A stretch of DNA of 23,433 nucleotides, taken from JBCDAP01 sp038747915 (GTDB lineage Bacteria > Planctomycetota > Phycisphaerae > Phycisphaerales > UBA1924). Under the pieces are notes generated by a model. That model saw nothing but the letters and a program-made list of their open reading frames with translations, was not told where the DNA came from and made no database searches. Made by a program: the position numbers and the translations under genes. This document shows, piece by piece, positions 1 to 7,680 of this stretch; position 1 is the stretch's first letter, and every line of letters begins with the position of its first letter. The stretch lies in the NCBI GenBank assembly GCA_038747915.1, contig JBCDJJ010000058.1, positions 1 through 23,433 of the forward strand. Reading direction: 5' to 3'.

Positions 1-76
1 GGTGCCACTGGTGGCTTGCCCACCAGTGCGAACGCCAAAGCCCTTGAACACTGGCGGGCAAGCCGCCAGTGGCACC
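1..76. repeat. Dyad (REP/BIME-like) intergenic repeat, copy 1, complete
   Basis: Two 28-base arms (1-28 and 49-76) are complementary at 26 of 28 positions around a 20-base centre. Each arm is also a hairpin by itself, with a perfect 9-bp stem: 6-14 with 20-28 (loop CTTGC) and 49-57 with 63-71 (loop GCAAG). The two loops are complementary to each other. The first 68 bases recur at 23366-23433 with one difference. This type of dyad is familiar from spacers of planctomycete genomes, but I cannot count copies here. Confidence 0.85.
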
Positions 77-116
77 CAAGTCCCGGAGTCGGTCGATCCG
101 CCGCGAAGACTGGCGA

Positions 117-131
117 GACGAGTTGACTTGG
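117..131 (+). repeat. Repeat-associated flank motif, copy 1
   Basis: The 15-mer GACGAGTTGACTTGG lies 40 bases beyond the end of the dyad. It recurs with one mismatch on the minus strand at 23348-23362, directly beside the second dyad. Looser similarity continues for about 14 more bases. It probably belongs to a larger repeat unit. Confidence 0.55.
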
Positions 132-145
132 TCTGCTCTAGGTGC

Positions 146-176
146 CGTGAAGACATCGCAAAGCGACTTCTTCACG
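146..176. terminator. Strong hairpin downstream of prfB, candidate terminator or structured RNA
   Basis: An 8-bp stem (146-153 with 169-176) encloses a 2x2 internal loop and a 4-bp inner stem (156-159 with 163-166) closed by a three-base loop. It lies about 75 bases beyond the prfB stop on the minus strand. Neither side has a clear T-run, so intrinsic termination is unproven. The remaining bases of the 77-249 spacer show nothing I recognise. Confidence 0.35.
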
Positions 177-249
177 CGAGGCGTTCCGATCGTGGAGAAA
201 GCCGCGCCATCTCCATGCATCCATACGTTCACAATCCACCCGATGCGGC

Positions 250-1363
250 CTACGCCGCTTGCTCCTTGCGCCGGCGCTTGAGCTCCGCATCGATAAATGG
301 GTCGAGGTCCCCGTCCAGCACCTTCTGCGGCGAGCCCGACTCCTGGCTGGTCCGGTGGTCTTTCACGCGGTTGTCGTACAGCACATAGCTGCGGATCTGG
401 CTGCCCCATCCGCGCGACACATCGCCGCCCGACGCCGCCTTGATTTCTGCCGAGCGCTTCTCCTCCTCGATGGCCTCGAGCTTGGCCTGGAGGATCTGCA
501 TCGCCTGCCGCCGGTTCTGCGGCTGCTCGCGGTGGGTCGAAGCGGTGACCTGCAGGCCCGTCGGCTTGTGCGTGATACGGCAAGCCGAGGCGACCTTGTT
601 CACGTTCTGCCCGCCCGGGCCGCTCGACCGCGCGAAGAACTGGATCTCCAGGTCGTTGTCCGGGATCTCGAGTGTCGACTCGGCAAACTCGGGTGTCACA
701 TCAACCGTCGCGAAGCTCGTCTGTCGCTTGCCCTGCGCGTTAAAGGGGCTCACGCGGGCCAGCCGGTGTGTCCCTCGCTCGCACTTGAGATAGCCGAACG
801 CGAACGGCCCTTTCACGTGTACCGTCACCGAGTTGAGCCCCACCTCCGTCCCATGACTCGTCTCGACCTCCTCGACCTTCCACTCCGAGTGGCGATCGAA
901 GAACTTCAGGTACATCCGGTACAGCATCTCGCACCAGTCGTCCGCCTCAGTGCCGCCGTCGCCGGATGAGATCGTCAGGAAGCAGTCACGCCCGTCGTGC
1001 TTGCCCGAGAGCAGGGAGAGCGTTTCGACCTTCTCGAGCTGCTGATTCACCTCGTACAGCTCGGAGTCGGCCTCGGCGAGCAGGTCCGCATCGTTGGCCT
1101 CCTTCGACATCTCGTAGGCCAGCTTCGCGTCTTCGAACCGCTGGACCACTCCGTCCACCGGGCCCAATTGGGCCTTGATCTGCTTCAGTTCCGACACGAC
1201 GACGTTCGCAGCGTCCTGGTCGTCCCAGAAATCCGCCGCGTTCATCTTCGATTCGAGCTCTTCCAGGCGGGATCGTTTGACCGGCTCGTTAAAGAGAGTC
1301 ACGGATCGTCAAAATCCGCGCCTCAAGCTCTTCGATGACCGGGGCGTGCGCGTCAAAGTGCAT
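250..1363 (-). CDS. prfB: Peptide chain release factor 2, expressed by +1 programmed frameshift
   Basis: RF2 releases the finished protein at UGA and UAA codons. The gene is in two frames. A 24-codon leader (1363-1292, ATG start) ends at TAA 1291-1289. The rest, from AAC at 1290 to TAG at 252-250, is in the +1 frame. The leader ends I-R-D-S-L, matching the N-terminal helix of RF2 proteins just before their known frameshift site. The recoded protein is 370 residues. It puts the SPF stop-recognition tripeptide at 205-207 and the GGQ catalytic motif at 250-252, the positions I know from E. coli RF2, which supports the recoding and the leader start. A GTG at 1302-1300 could start the second frame alone, but it would lack the conserved leader helix. 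No Shine-Dalgarno is visible before the ATG. The gene is divergent from the S8 protease gene. Confidence 0.93.
1288..1294 (-). other. prfB programmed +1 frameshift site with UAA (CUU UAA C)
   Basis: On the minus strand the site reads CTT (1294-1292), TAA (1291-1289), C (1288). A +1 slip on CTT continues as AAC GAG. The usual site is CUU UGA C with an AGGGGG-like Shine-Dalgarno element three bases upstream. Here the stop is UAA, which RF1 also reads, and the preceding bases (GTGACTCT) have no such element. Confidence 0.8.
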
Positions 1364-1369
1364 ACGGCG

Positions 1370-1375
1370 AGTGTA
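1370..1375 (-). promoter_or_regulatory. Candidate -10 box for a leaderless prfB mRNA
   Basis: TACACT on the minus strand ends six bases before the prfB ATG, which would place transcription start at or next to the A of ATG. There is no Shine-Dalgarno in between and only a poor -35 match. This is a weak call from motif spacing. Confidence 0.3.
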
Positions 1376-1522
1376 GCGGGCGGGCCCACCGGCGTCCGGT
1401 AGCGCCAGCGCCTCACCGATAACGCCCACGGGCGATCGGCGAAGCCTGAACAGGCAGAACCTGCGCGGTGGCACACCCCAGCCAAGGCGTCGCGGCGCGG
1501 GCGACGTGCCGATGCGGTGACT

Positions 1523-1540
1523 GGCGGGCTCGCGCCCGCC
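1523..1540 (+). other. Hairpin in the 5' leader of the S8 peptidase gene
   Basis: A perfect 7-bp G+C stem (1523-1529 with 1534-1540) closes a four-base loop TCGC, 31 bases before the ATG at 1572. It could shape translation or mRNA stability. Two smaller 4-bp hairpins lie upstream. I could not match the leader to a known riboswitch. Confidence 0.4.
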
Positions 1541-1571
1541 GGAGGACCGCTCGACAACCGGAGATTTGCCC

Positions 1572-3248
1572 ATGACCAGCCCCCCCGCCAGGCGCCAGGC
1601 CCGCGCGATCGCTGTGCTCGCCGGTCTCGGTGTAGCCCTCGTGCCACGCGCTGCAGCCATCGAGACCACCTCGCTCGACCTCGATGTCGCGGCCCTCGTC
1701 GGCGCCGACGCCATCTACGCCCAGGGCTACACCGGCACGCGCTCCATCATCGCCAATGTCGAGGCCGGCCACGTCTGGAGCGGTCATCAGACCCTGGGTC
1801 ACGTCGCCCAGTTCTTCGACGACCCGGCCGCTGTCGGCACCTTCGAGACCCACGCCACCAGCGTCGGCCACACCATCGGCGGCCGGGGGTCGAACACCCT
1901 CCAACGTGGCATCGCCCACGGCGCCACGCTCTGGTCCGGTGCCATCGCCACCAGCATCAACGGCAACAACTTCAACATCTCGGCCAACAGCCTCCGCGGC
2001 GGCCTCGCCCAGCCGCTCGGCGCCCTCGGCGGACCCGTCGCCGATGTCGTCAACATGAGCTGGGGTGCCTCCAACGGCAGCGCGCCCTACTCCGGCAGCA
2101 TGTACCTCGACTACGCCATCGATGCCGCCGCCAACCGCACCGGCTCCGCGATCGTCGTTTCGACCGGCAACGACGGGTTCGGTCCCAACCGCGTGGGCAG
2201 CCCGGCGCGCGGCTTCAACACCATCGCGGTCGGTGCCCTCGGGAGCGAGTTCTCCGGCTACTCCGGGCTCGCGGGCTTCTCGAGCGCCGGTGCTGTGAAC
2301 TACGTCGACCCGATCACCGGCCAGAGCACCGCCGGCCTGCGGCCCGCGGTCGACATCGTCGCCCCCGGCGAGAACCTGACGCTCGCCTCAACCGCGGCGC
2401 CCAACGCCTATCTCGGCAATCGAGTAGGCACGAGCTTCGCGGCGCCGATCGTCGCGGGCACCGTCGGCCTGCTCAACGATGTCGCCATCGACCGATACGG
2501 CCGGGGGACCGCGACCGACGCCCGTGTGCAGAAGGCCGTGATCATGAACTCTGCCACCAAGCTGAACGGGTGGAACAACGGCCAGTCGAACCAGGGCGGT
2601 GTGATCCGCACGACCCAGGCGCTCGACTACGGCCTCGGCGCGGGGGCACTCGACGCCGCCGCTGCGTACACCCAGCTCACCGGTGACACCGCCGATCTCG
2701 CGGGCACCTCCGGCGGCGAGATCGGCAGCATCGGGTGGGACTTCGCCTCGGTCGCGCAGGGCGCACCGACCGACTTCGTCTTCTCCGATCGGCTCGAGGC
2801 CGGCTCCAACCTCACCGTCACCCTCACCTGGTTCGCCGATGCACAGTGGGACGTCTTCGACAACTACAGCGACACCTCGGTCAACGCGGGGAGCCATGAC
2901 AACCTCGACCTGCAGGTCTGGACCGCCGACGACGCCGGCAACGCCGAGACCCTCATCGCCGAGTCGATCAACGGCTACGACGCCGTCGAGCACCTGAGCT
3001 TCGACATCGCCCAGACCGATGACTACCTGCTCCGCGTGGTGTGGCAGAACGAGCTGTTCGACACGCTCGGCGATGCCAATACCGAGGACTTCGCGATTGC
3101 ATGGAATGGTCAGTTCGCCACACCCACCGTGGCCGAGGACGACCCGCAGGAGGACCCGATCGAGGACGCCCCCGCCGTGCCGGCTCCCGGCGCCGCGCTC
3201 GTGCTCCTCGCACCGGTGGGATGCCGGCGTCGGCGCGGCGCGGATTAG
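1572..3248 (+). CDS. Secreted subtilase-like (S8) protein with PEP-CTERM-like tail
   Basis: This is a 558-residue exported protein of the subtilisin fold. The ATG at 1572 is preferred because GGAG sits eight bases upstream; a TTG two codons earlier is less likely. Residues 1-29 form a signal peptide: an Arg-rich start, a hydrophobic core, and an A-A-A end. The His motif is at H94 (THATSVG), the oxyanion Asn is N200 (STGND), and the nucleophile motif GTSFAAP has S288. The usual Asp position reads N-V-E-A-G with E64, so activity is uncertain. A beta-rich domain follows (about 380-520). An acidic Asp/Glu/Pro linker leads to a V-P-A-P-G motif, a short hydrophobic stretch and R-R-R-R, resembling a PEP-CTERM sorting signal. 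This suggests exosortase-dependent surface sorting. Its last four bases overlap the convergent aminotransferase gene. Confidence 0.85.
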   Translation: MTSPPARRQARAIAVLAGLGVALVPRAAAIETTSLDLDVAALVGADAIYAQGYTGTRSIIANVEAGHVWSGHQTLGHVAQFFDDPAAVGTFETHATSVGHTIGGRGSNTLQRGIAHGATLWSGAIATSINGNNFNISANSLRGGLAQPLGALGGPVADVVNMSWGASNGSAPYSGSMYLDYAIDAAANRTGSAIVVSTGNDGFGPNRVGSPARGFNTIAVGALGSEFSGYSGLAGFSSAGAVNYVDPITGQSTAGLRPAVDIVAPGENLTLASTAAPNAYLGNRVGTSFAAPIVAGTVGLLNDVAIDRYGRGTATDARVQKAVIMNSATKLNGWNNGQSNQGGVIRTTQALDYGLGAGALDAAAAYTQLTGDTADLAGTSGGEIGSIGWDFASVAQGAPTDFVFSDRLEAGSNLTVTLTWFADAQWDVFDNYSDTSVNAGSHDNLDLQVWTADDAGNAETLIAESINGYDAVEHLSFDIAQTDDYLLRVVWQNELFDTLGDANTEDFAIAWNGQFATPTVAEDDPQEDPIEDAPAVPAPGAALVLLAPVGCRRRRGAD

Positions 3249-4513
3249 GTGAGCGACGCCAGGAACGTCTCGAGCTTGTCCATCCCATCGGTGATCTGAG
3301 CCTCGCTGCACGCGAAGCTGAACCGGCAGCACTTCTCACCGCCGGCCCCGAAGGGGTCGCCGGGCACACAAGCGACATGCTGCTCCTCGAGCAGCGCACT
3401 CGCGAAGGAGAGCCCCGAGGTGACTTCGTGTCCCGCGGGGCTTTTTTTCCCGAAGTGCGTCGACACGTCCGGGAAGCAGTACATCGCGCCGGTCGGCTCC
3501 GCGCACACCACGCCCGGCATCGCCGAGAGACGATCGTGCATGAGCCGGGCACGCGCCGCGAACGCCACTCGCATCCGCTCGACCTCACCCGCCGACTCGG
3601 TCATCGCCACACGGATCGCGCTCGCGAAGAACCCCGGCACCGATGTGGTCGACTGGCTCTGCAGCTTCTTCACCGCCTTCGCGATCTCGAGCCCGATCCC
3701 GCCCGAGCCCGCGAGGTAGCCGACCCGCCACCCCGTCATCGCGTAGGCCTTGCTGAGCCCGTTGACCGTGACCACCCGCTCACCGATCTCGGGCATCGAC
3801 CCGATCGAGAAGTGGGGGACCGAGCCGAAGATCAGCTTCTCGTAGATCTCGTCGGAGATCACCAGCACCTGGGGGTGCCGAGCCAGCATGGTGCCGATCG
3901 CACGCAGCTCGGCCTCGGAGTACATCGTGCCGCACGGGTTGCTCGGCGAGTTCAGCACGACGGCCCGCGTCCGCGGCGTGATCGCGGCCTCGATCTGCTC
4001 GGCGGTGGCCTTGAAGTCACTCGACGCGTCGGTCCCCACACTCACGACCCGGCCACCCGCCAGCTCGGCCTGAGGCCGGTAGCTCACCCACGCCGGCTCG
4101 GGCACCACAAGCTCCCCCGGCTCGCCAGCGCCCTCGTCGAAGATCGCCAGGAACAGCTCGTACAGCGCCTGCTTGCCCCCAGCGGTCACCACCACGTGCT
4201 CCGCGGTCGTGTCGATCCCGTTCTCGTCGCGGAGTTTGGCCGCGATCAGCTCCCGCACCTCGGGCGGACCCGGCACCGGCGCGTATTTGGTCTTGCCCGC
4301 CTCCAAATCGACGCTCACCGCGGCCTTGATCGCCGCTGGGGTGTCGAAATCCGGCTCACCCGCTGCGAACGACAGCACCGCCACGCCCTGCGCCCGCAGC
4401 TCCGCGGCCTTCTGCGAGACCGCGAGCGTCGCCGATGGCTTGAGCCGACGCACCCGCTCGGACACCTCGAACGTTCCGCTCGCTGACGCCGCTGCCACAC
4501 CGCTCGTGCTCAT
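3245..4513 (-). CDS. Class I/II PLP aminotransferase, aspartate aminotransferase-like
   Basis: This 422-residue fold-type I PLP enzyme probably transfers amino groups between aspartate or a similar amino acid and 2-oxoglutarate in the cytoplasm. PLP-binding residues are visible: N192 in NSPSNP, D221 and Y224 in SDEIYEKL, and the Schiff-base lysine K255 in NGLSKAYAMTGWR. The Arg of the CCRFSF segment near the C-terminus fits the carboxylate-binding arginine. The N-terminal pattern (RLKPSATLAVSQKA, then FAAGEPDFDTP) is that of subgroup Ib aspartate aminotransferases, so the exact substrate could also be prephenate or an aromatic amino acid. The start at 4513 is chosen because AAGGAG lies eight bases upstream; the frame stays open to 4570 without a better site. 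The gene is divergent from rpsO. Confidence 0.9.
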   Translation of the reverse strand: MSTSGVAAASASGTFEVSERVRRLKPSATLAVSQKAAELRAQGVAVLSFAAGEPDFDTPAAIKAAVSVDLEAGKTKYAPVPGPPEVRELIAAKLRDENGIDTTAEHVVVTAGGKQALYELFLAIFDEGAGEPGELVVPEPAWVSYRPQAELAGGRVVSVGTDASSDFKATAEQIEAAITPRTRAVVLNSPSNPCGTMYSEAELRAIGTMLARHPQVLVISDEIYEKLIFGSVPHFSIGSMPEIGERVVTVNGLSKAYAMTGWRVGYLAGSGGIGLEIAKAVKKLQSQSTTSVPGFFASAIRVAMTESAGEVERMRVAFAARARLMHDRLSAMPGVVCAEPTGAMYCFPDVSTHFGKKSPAGHEVTSGLSFASALLEEQHVACVPGDPFGAGGEKCCRFSFACSEAQITDGMDKLETFLASLT

Positions 4514-4521
4514 CGCGCGCA

Positions 4522-4527
4522 CTCCTT
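4522..4527 (-). promoter_or_regulatory. Ribosome binding site deciding the aminotransferase start
   Basis: AAGGAG on the minus strand lies eight bases before the ATG at 4513-4511 and favours it over the upstream in-frame start at 4570. Confidence 0.7.
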
Positions 4528-4586
4528 CGCGTGCTCGTTCCCGCACGCTCGCGAGGACCCCAACCCACAAACAAACCCCGAGCCGC

Positions 4587-4616
4587 TTGATGCCGCCGGG
4601 CTGGACACCCTATTCT
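4587..4616 (+). promoter_or_regulatory. Candidate sigma-70-type promoter for rpsO-pnp
   Basis: TTGATG (4587-4592) and TATTCT (4611-4616) are separated by 18 bases, about 95 bases upstream of rpsO in the divergent spacer. It matches the consensus fairly well for such G+C-rich DNA, but it is not tested. Confidence 0.45.
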
Positions 4617-4712
4617 CCCTGCCAGACGCCGCAACCCCGTGGCGTCCTCTCATCACCATCCCGCCCCTGGCTCGGCACGCCGCTGAGCCCGTGGGTCTGA
4701 GGAGCCTGCCTC

Positions 4713-4982
4713 ATGGCCATTTCCGAGCAACGTCGGGCCGAGATCGTCAAAGACTACGCCCGCCACGAGGGCGACACCGGCTCGCCCGAGGTTCAAGTCG
4801 CGCTGCTCACCGAGAACATCCGCGACCTCACCGAGCACCTCAAGGTGCATCGTCACGACTATTCCTCGCGTCGCGGCCTGCTCGGCATGGTCTCGAAGCG
4901 ATCCAGCCTCACGACCTATCTCAAGAAGAAGGACTTGGGCCGCTATCAAGAGCTGATCAAGCGACTCGGCCTTCGCAAGTAA
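4713..4982 (+). CDS. rpsO: 30S ribosomal protein S15
   Basis: This 89-residue protein binds 16S rRNA at the three-way junction of helices 20-22 early in 30S assembly. Length and sequence fit the family throughout: H-x-x-D-T-G-S-P-E-V-Q-V-A, then the conserved H-x-x-D-Y-S-S-R-R-G-L at mid-protein and a C-terminal L-I-K-R-L-G-L-R. GAGGAG (4699-4704) lies eight bases before the ATG. The gene is followed by pnp, an order conserved in very many bacteria. In E. coli S15 represses its own mRNA; here the leader is about 90 bases and I do not see a clear rRNA mimic. Confidence 0.98.
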   Translation: MAISEQRRAEIVKDYARHEGDTGSPEVQVALLTENIRDLTEHLKVHRHDYSSRRGLLGMVSKRSSLTTYLKKKDLGRYQELIKRLGLRK

Positions 4983-5000
4983 GTCTCTGCTCTGTTGTAT

Positions 5001-5023
5001 CGCCGCCCGATCGGCGGGCGGCG
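5001..5023 (+). other. Hairpin in the rpsO-pnp spacer
   Basis: A perfect 8-bp stem (5001-5008 with 5016-5023) with a seven-base loop starts 18 bases after the rpsO stop. No T-run follows. It may be an attenuator, an mRNA stabiliser for rpsO, or an RNase III-type processing site like the hairpin upstream of E. coli pnp. The rest of the 276-base spacer shows no gene that I can support. Confidence 0.5.
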
Positions 5024-5258
5024 CGGTGGGTCCTGGTTCACGGGCTCGCCGGAACGAAGATGTCATTCGGCTCCCCGGGCCGCCGGCCGGACGGCAGTGG
5101 ACAGCCTGCACGCGCTCATCACCGAGAGCACCCGCCGTCGGTGATCACACGAGCGACTGCCCGCTGTCTTCTGCCTTTCCTGCCTCGGCCAAGGCACGCC
5201 GAGCCCCGCGCCCGGGCTGCCGCCCGCAGCGCGTCAATCAGGAAAGGTGCTCTCCCAC

Positions 5259-7451
5259 ATGAGCTACGCCACCAAGCTCGGCTCGATCGTCGTCGAGAAA
5301 CAGATCGGCGGTCGCACGCTCCGCTTCGAAACCGGCCGTGTCGCCAAACAGGCCACATCCATGGTCTTCGCGACCTATGGCGAGACGACGGTCATGGCCA
5401 CCGTCATGCACGCCGACCCGCGCCCCGGTCTCGACTTCTTCCCGATGCAGGTCGACTACCGCGAGAAGACCGCGGCCGCGGGCAAGTTCCCCGGCGGCTT
5501 CCGCAAGCGCGAGGGCGCGCCCAACGAGAAGGAAGTCCTCACCATGCGGATGATCGATCGTCCGATCAGGCCGCTCTTCCCCGACGGGTTCATCAACGAG
5601 GTTCAGATCCAGTGCTGGGTCATGAGCCACGACGGCGAGAACGACTCCGACTGGCTTGCGGGCACCGCCGCGTCCGCAGCCCTCGCCATCTCCAACGCGC
5701 CCTTCCAGGGCCCGATCGCCACGCAGAAGATCGGCCGCGTCTTCACCGACGATGGCGCGGTCTTCGTCATCAACCCAACCACCACGCAGATGGAGTACTC
5801 GGATCTCGATCTGATCTTGTCCAGCCACCGCGACGGCATCAACATGATCGAGGTCGGCTCCGCCGAGATCCCCGATGAGGAGATGGTCGAGGCCATCCGC
5901 TTCGGCCACGAGCACAACCTGCAGGTCGTCGAGCTCATCGAGGAGCTGGTCGATCAGGTCAAGCCGGAGAAGGTCACCGAGTGGGACTCGGCCCTGCCCG
6001 ACGAGGCCGTCGCTGCGAAGGTCAAGGAGCTCGCCGAGGCCGAGCTCACCGAGCTCCGCAAGATCCCGGGCAAGCAGGAGCGCAACGACAAGGTCCGCGA
6101 GCTCCGCGACCGCATCATCGAGGCGCACTTCCAGGTCAACGACACCGGCACGCCCGCCGAGCTCGAGGCCACCAAGAAGGCCAACGCCGACGCGAAGGAA
6201 GCCTTCCGCAAGCTCGAGAAGAAGATCACACGCACGCTCATCGTCGAGGAGCACATCCGCGCCGACGGCCGCGCGCTCGACGCGATCCGGGCCCTCGAGA
6301 TGGAAGTCGGCATCTTCGACAAGACGCACGGCTCCGCCCTCTTCCAGCGGGGCGAAACCCAGTCGCTCGTCACCTGCACGCTCGGCACCGGCCGTGACGA
6401 GCAGATCGTCGACGGTCTCCTCCCCGAGTTCAGCAAGAAGTTCTACCTGCACTACAACTTCCCGCCCTTCTGCGTGGGCGAGGCCGGCCGCATCATGGGC
6501 CCCGGCCGCCGCGAGATCGGTCACGGCGCCCTCGCCGAGCGCTCGCTCCAAGGCATCCTGCCCGACCCCGAAGACTTCGCCTACACCGTCCGCCTCGTGT
6601 CCGACATCACCGAGTCCAACGGCTCGTCCTCGATGGCCTCGGTCACCGGCGGGTGTCTGGCGCTCATGGACGCCGGCGTGCCGATCAAGAACACCTGCGC
6701 CGGCATCACCGTCGGCCGCTTCACCGATGAGTCCGGCGAGAAGGTCGTCCGCGTGACCGACATCATCGGCGAGGAAGACTTCTTCGGCGACATGGACTTC
6801 AAGGTCTCGGGCACCCGCGAGGGCATCACCGGCATCCAGCTCGACCTCAAGGCCCGCGGCCTCTCCGTCGAGGAGATCGCCGAGTGCTTCGAGCAGGCCA
6901 AGAAGGGCCGCATCGAACTCATCGAGGCCATGGAGGCCGTCCTGCCCGAGCCCCGCGCCGACCTCGCGGCCTCCGCGCCGCGGATGGAGCAACTCAAGAT
7001 CAGCGTCGACAAGATCGGCAAGCTCATCGGCCCCGGCGGCAAGACCATCCGTGGCCTCCAGGAGAAGTGGAACGTCAACATCGACGTCGAGGACGACGGC
7101 ACCGTCTACGTCTCCGCCTCCAACAAGGACGCGCTCGAGGGCGCCCTCGGCGAGGTTGAAGCGCTCGCCGCCGAGGTCAAGGTCGGCACCGTCTACCGCG
7201 GCCAGGTTGTGTCGCTCAAGGACTTCGGCGCCTTCATCGAGATCGCGCCCGGCACCGATGGCATGTGCCACATCTCCGAGATCGCGCTCGACTACGTCAA
7301 GAACATCAACGATGTCGTGAGCGTCGGCGACGAGCTCGAGGTCAAGGTGATCAACATCGACGACCAGGGCCGGATCAAGCTCTCGCGCAAGGCGCTGCTC
7401 AAAGAGCAGGCCGAAGCGCAAGAAGAAGCAGAAGAAACTGTCGCGTCGTGA
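5259..7451 (+). CDS. pnp: Polyribonucleotide nucleotidyltransferase (PNPase)
   Basis: PNPase is a trimeric 3'-to-5' phosphorolytic exoribonuclease that releases nucleoside diphosphates and can also add tails. The 730 residues show the full architecture: RNase PH domain 1 (FFPMQVDYREK, RKREG, RMIDRPIRPLFP), an alpha-helical linker, RNase PH domain 2 (SNGSSSMASVTGG, GEEDFFGDMDFKV), a KH domain from about 579 with IGPGGK, and an S1 domain (about 640-712) with DFGAFIEI. A Glu-rich tail ends the protein. The ATG at 5259 follows AGGAAAGG at 5240-5247; an in-frame GTG at 5247 overlaps that ribosome site and is rejected. The gene lies 276 bases after rpsO, and the two probably share a transcript. Confidence 0.98.
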   Translation: MSYATKLGSIVVEKQIGGRTLRFETGRVAKQATSMVFATYGETTVMATVMHADPRPGLDFFPMQVDYREKTAAAGKFPGGFRKREGAPNEKEVLTMRMIDRPIRPLFPDGFINEVQIQCWVMSHDGENDSDWLAGTAASAALAISNAPFQGPIATQKIGRVFTDDGAVFVINPTTTQMEYSDLDLILSSHRDGINMIEVGSAEIPDEEMVEAIRFGHEHNLQVVELIEELVDQVKPEKVTEWDSALPDEAVAAKVKELAEAELTELRKIPGKQERNDKVRELRDRIIEAHFQVNDTGTPAELEATKKANADAKEAFRKLEKKITRTLIVEEHIRADGRALDAIRALEMEVGIFDKTHGSALFQRGETQSLVTCTLGTGRDEQIVDGLLPEFSKKFYLHYNFPPFCVGEAGRIMGPGRREIGHGALAERSLQGILPDPEDFAYTVRLVSDITESNGSSSMASVTGGCLALMDAGVPIKNTCAGITVGRFTDESGEKVVRVTDIIGEEDFFGDMDFKVSGTREGITGIQLDLKARGLSVEEIAECFEQAKKGRIELIEAMEAVLPEPRADLAASAPRMEQLKISVDKIGKLIGPGGKTIRGLQEKWNVNIDVEDDGTVYVSASNKDALEGALGEVEALAAEVKVGTVYRGQVVSLKDFGAFIEIAPGTDGMCHISEIALDYVKNINDVVSVGDELEVKVINIDDQGRIKLSRKALLKEQAEAQEEAEETVAS

Positions 7452-7471
7452 GCCCGCAATCGCGCAGCCGC

Positions 7472-7490
7472 TGAGGGGTCCAACTCCTCA
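7472..7490 (+). terminator. Candidate terminator after pnp
   Basis: An 8-bp stem containing one G-T pair, with a three-base loop, begins 21 bases after the pnp stop and is followed by CTTCTGTG. The T-run is weak. It separates pnp from the cold-shock gene, which has its own promoter candidate. Confidence 0.4.
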
Positions 7491-7605
7491 CTTCTGTGCT
7501 CGCGTCCGCAGAACCAGAGCCGATAACCCCTGTCTTCACTTCATCATGCGCGTTTTGCCCGTGACGCTTGTCGCGCACCGATACTTGTCTATTTTCACAC
7601 GAGGA

Positions 7606-7635
7606 TTGACATCGCCGCCGAGATTCCCCTAAGTT
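7606..7635 (+). promoter_or_regulatory. Candidate promoter of the cold-shock gene
   Basis: A perfect TTGACA (7606-7611) is followed after 18 bases by TAAGTT (7630-7635), a mediocre -10. The predicted leader is about 40 bases. Confidence 0.45.
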
Positions 7636-7680
7636 CACGAGTTCTGCGTCCGCAGCGGCTTACAGTGGTGCCCGGGAGAC

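Noticed and set aside
1364..1571. Riboswitch upstream of the S8 peptidase gene
   Set aside because: Several small hairpins are present, but I could not match a known ligand-binding core.
5238..7421. 727-codon open frame antisense to pnp
   Set aside because: It lies wholly opposite a clear PNPase. Its translation is a repetitive Asp/Leu/Val/Gly mix, typical of the antisense frame of G+C-rich genes.
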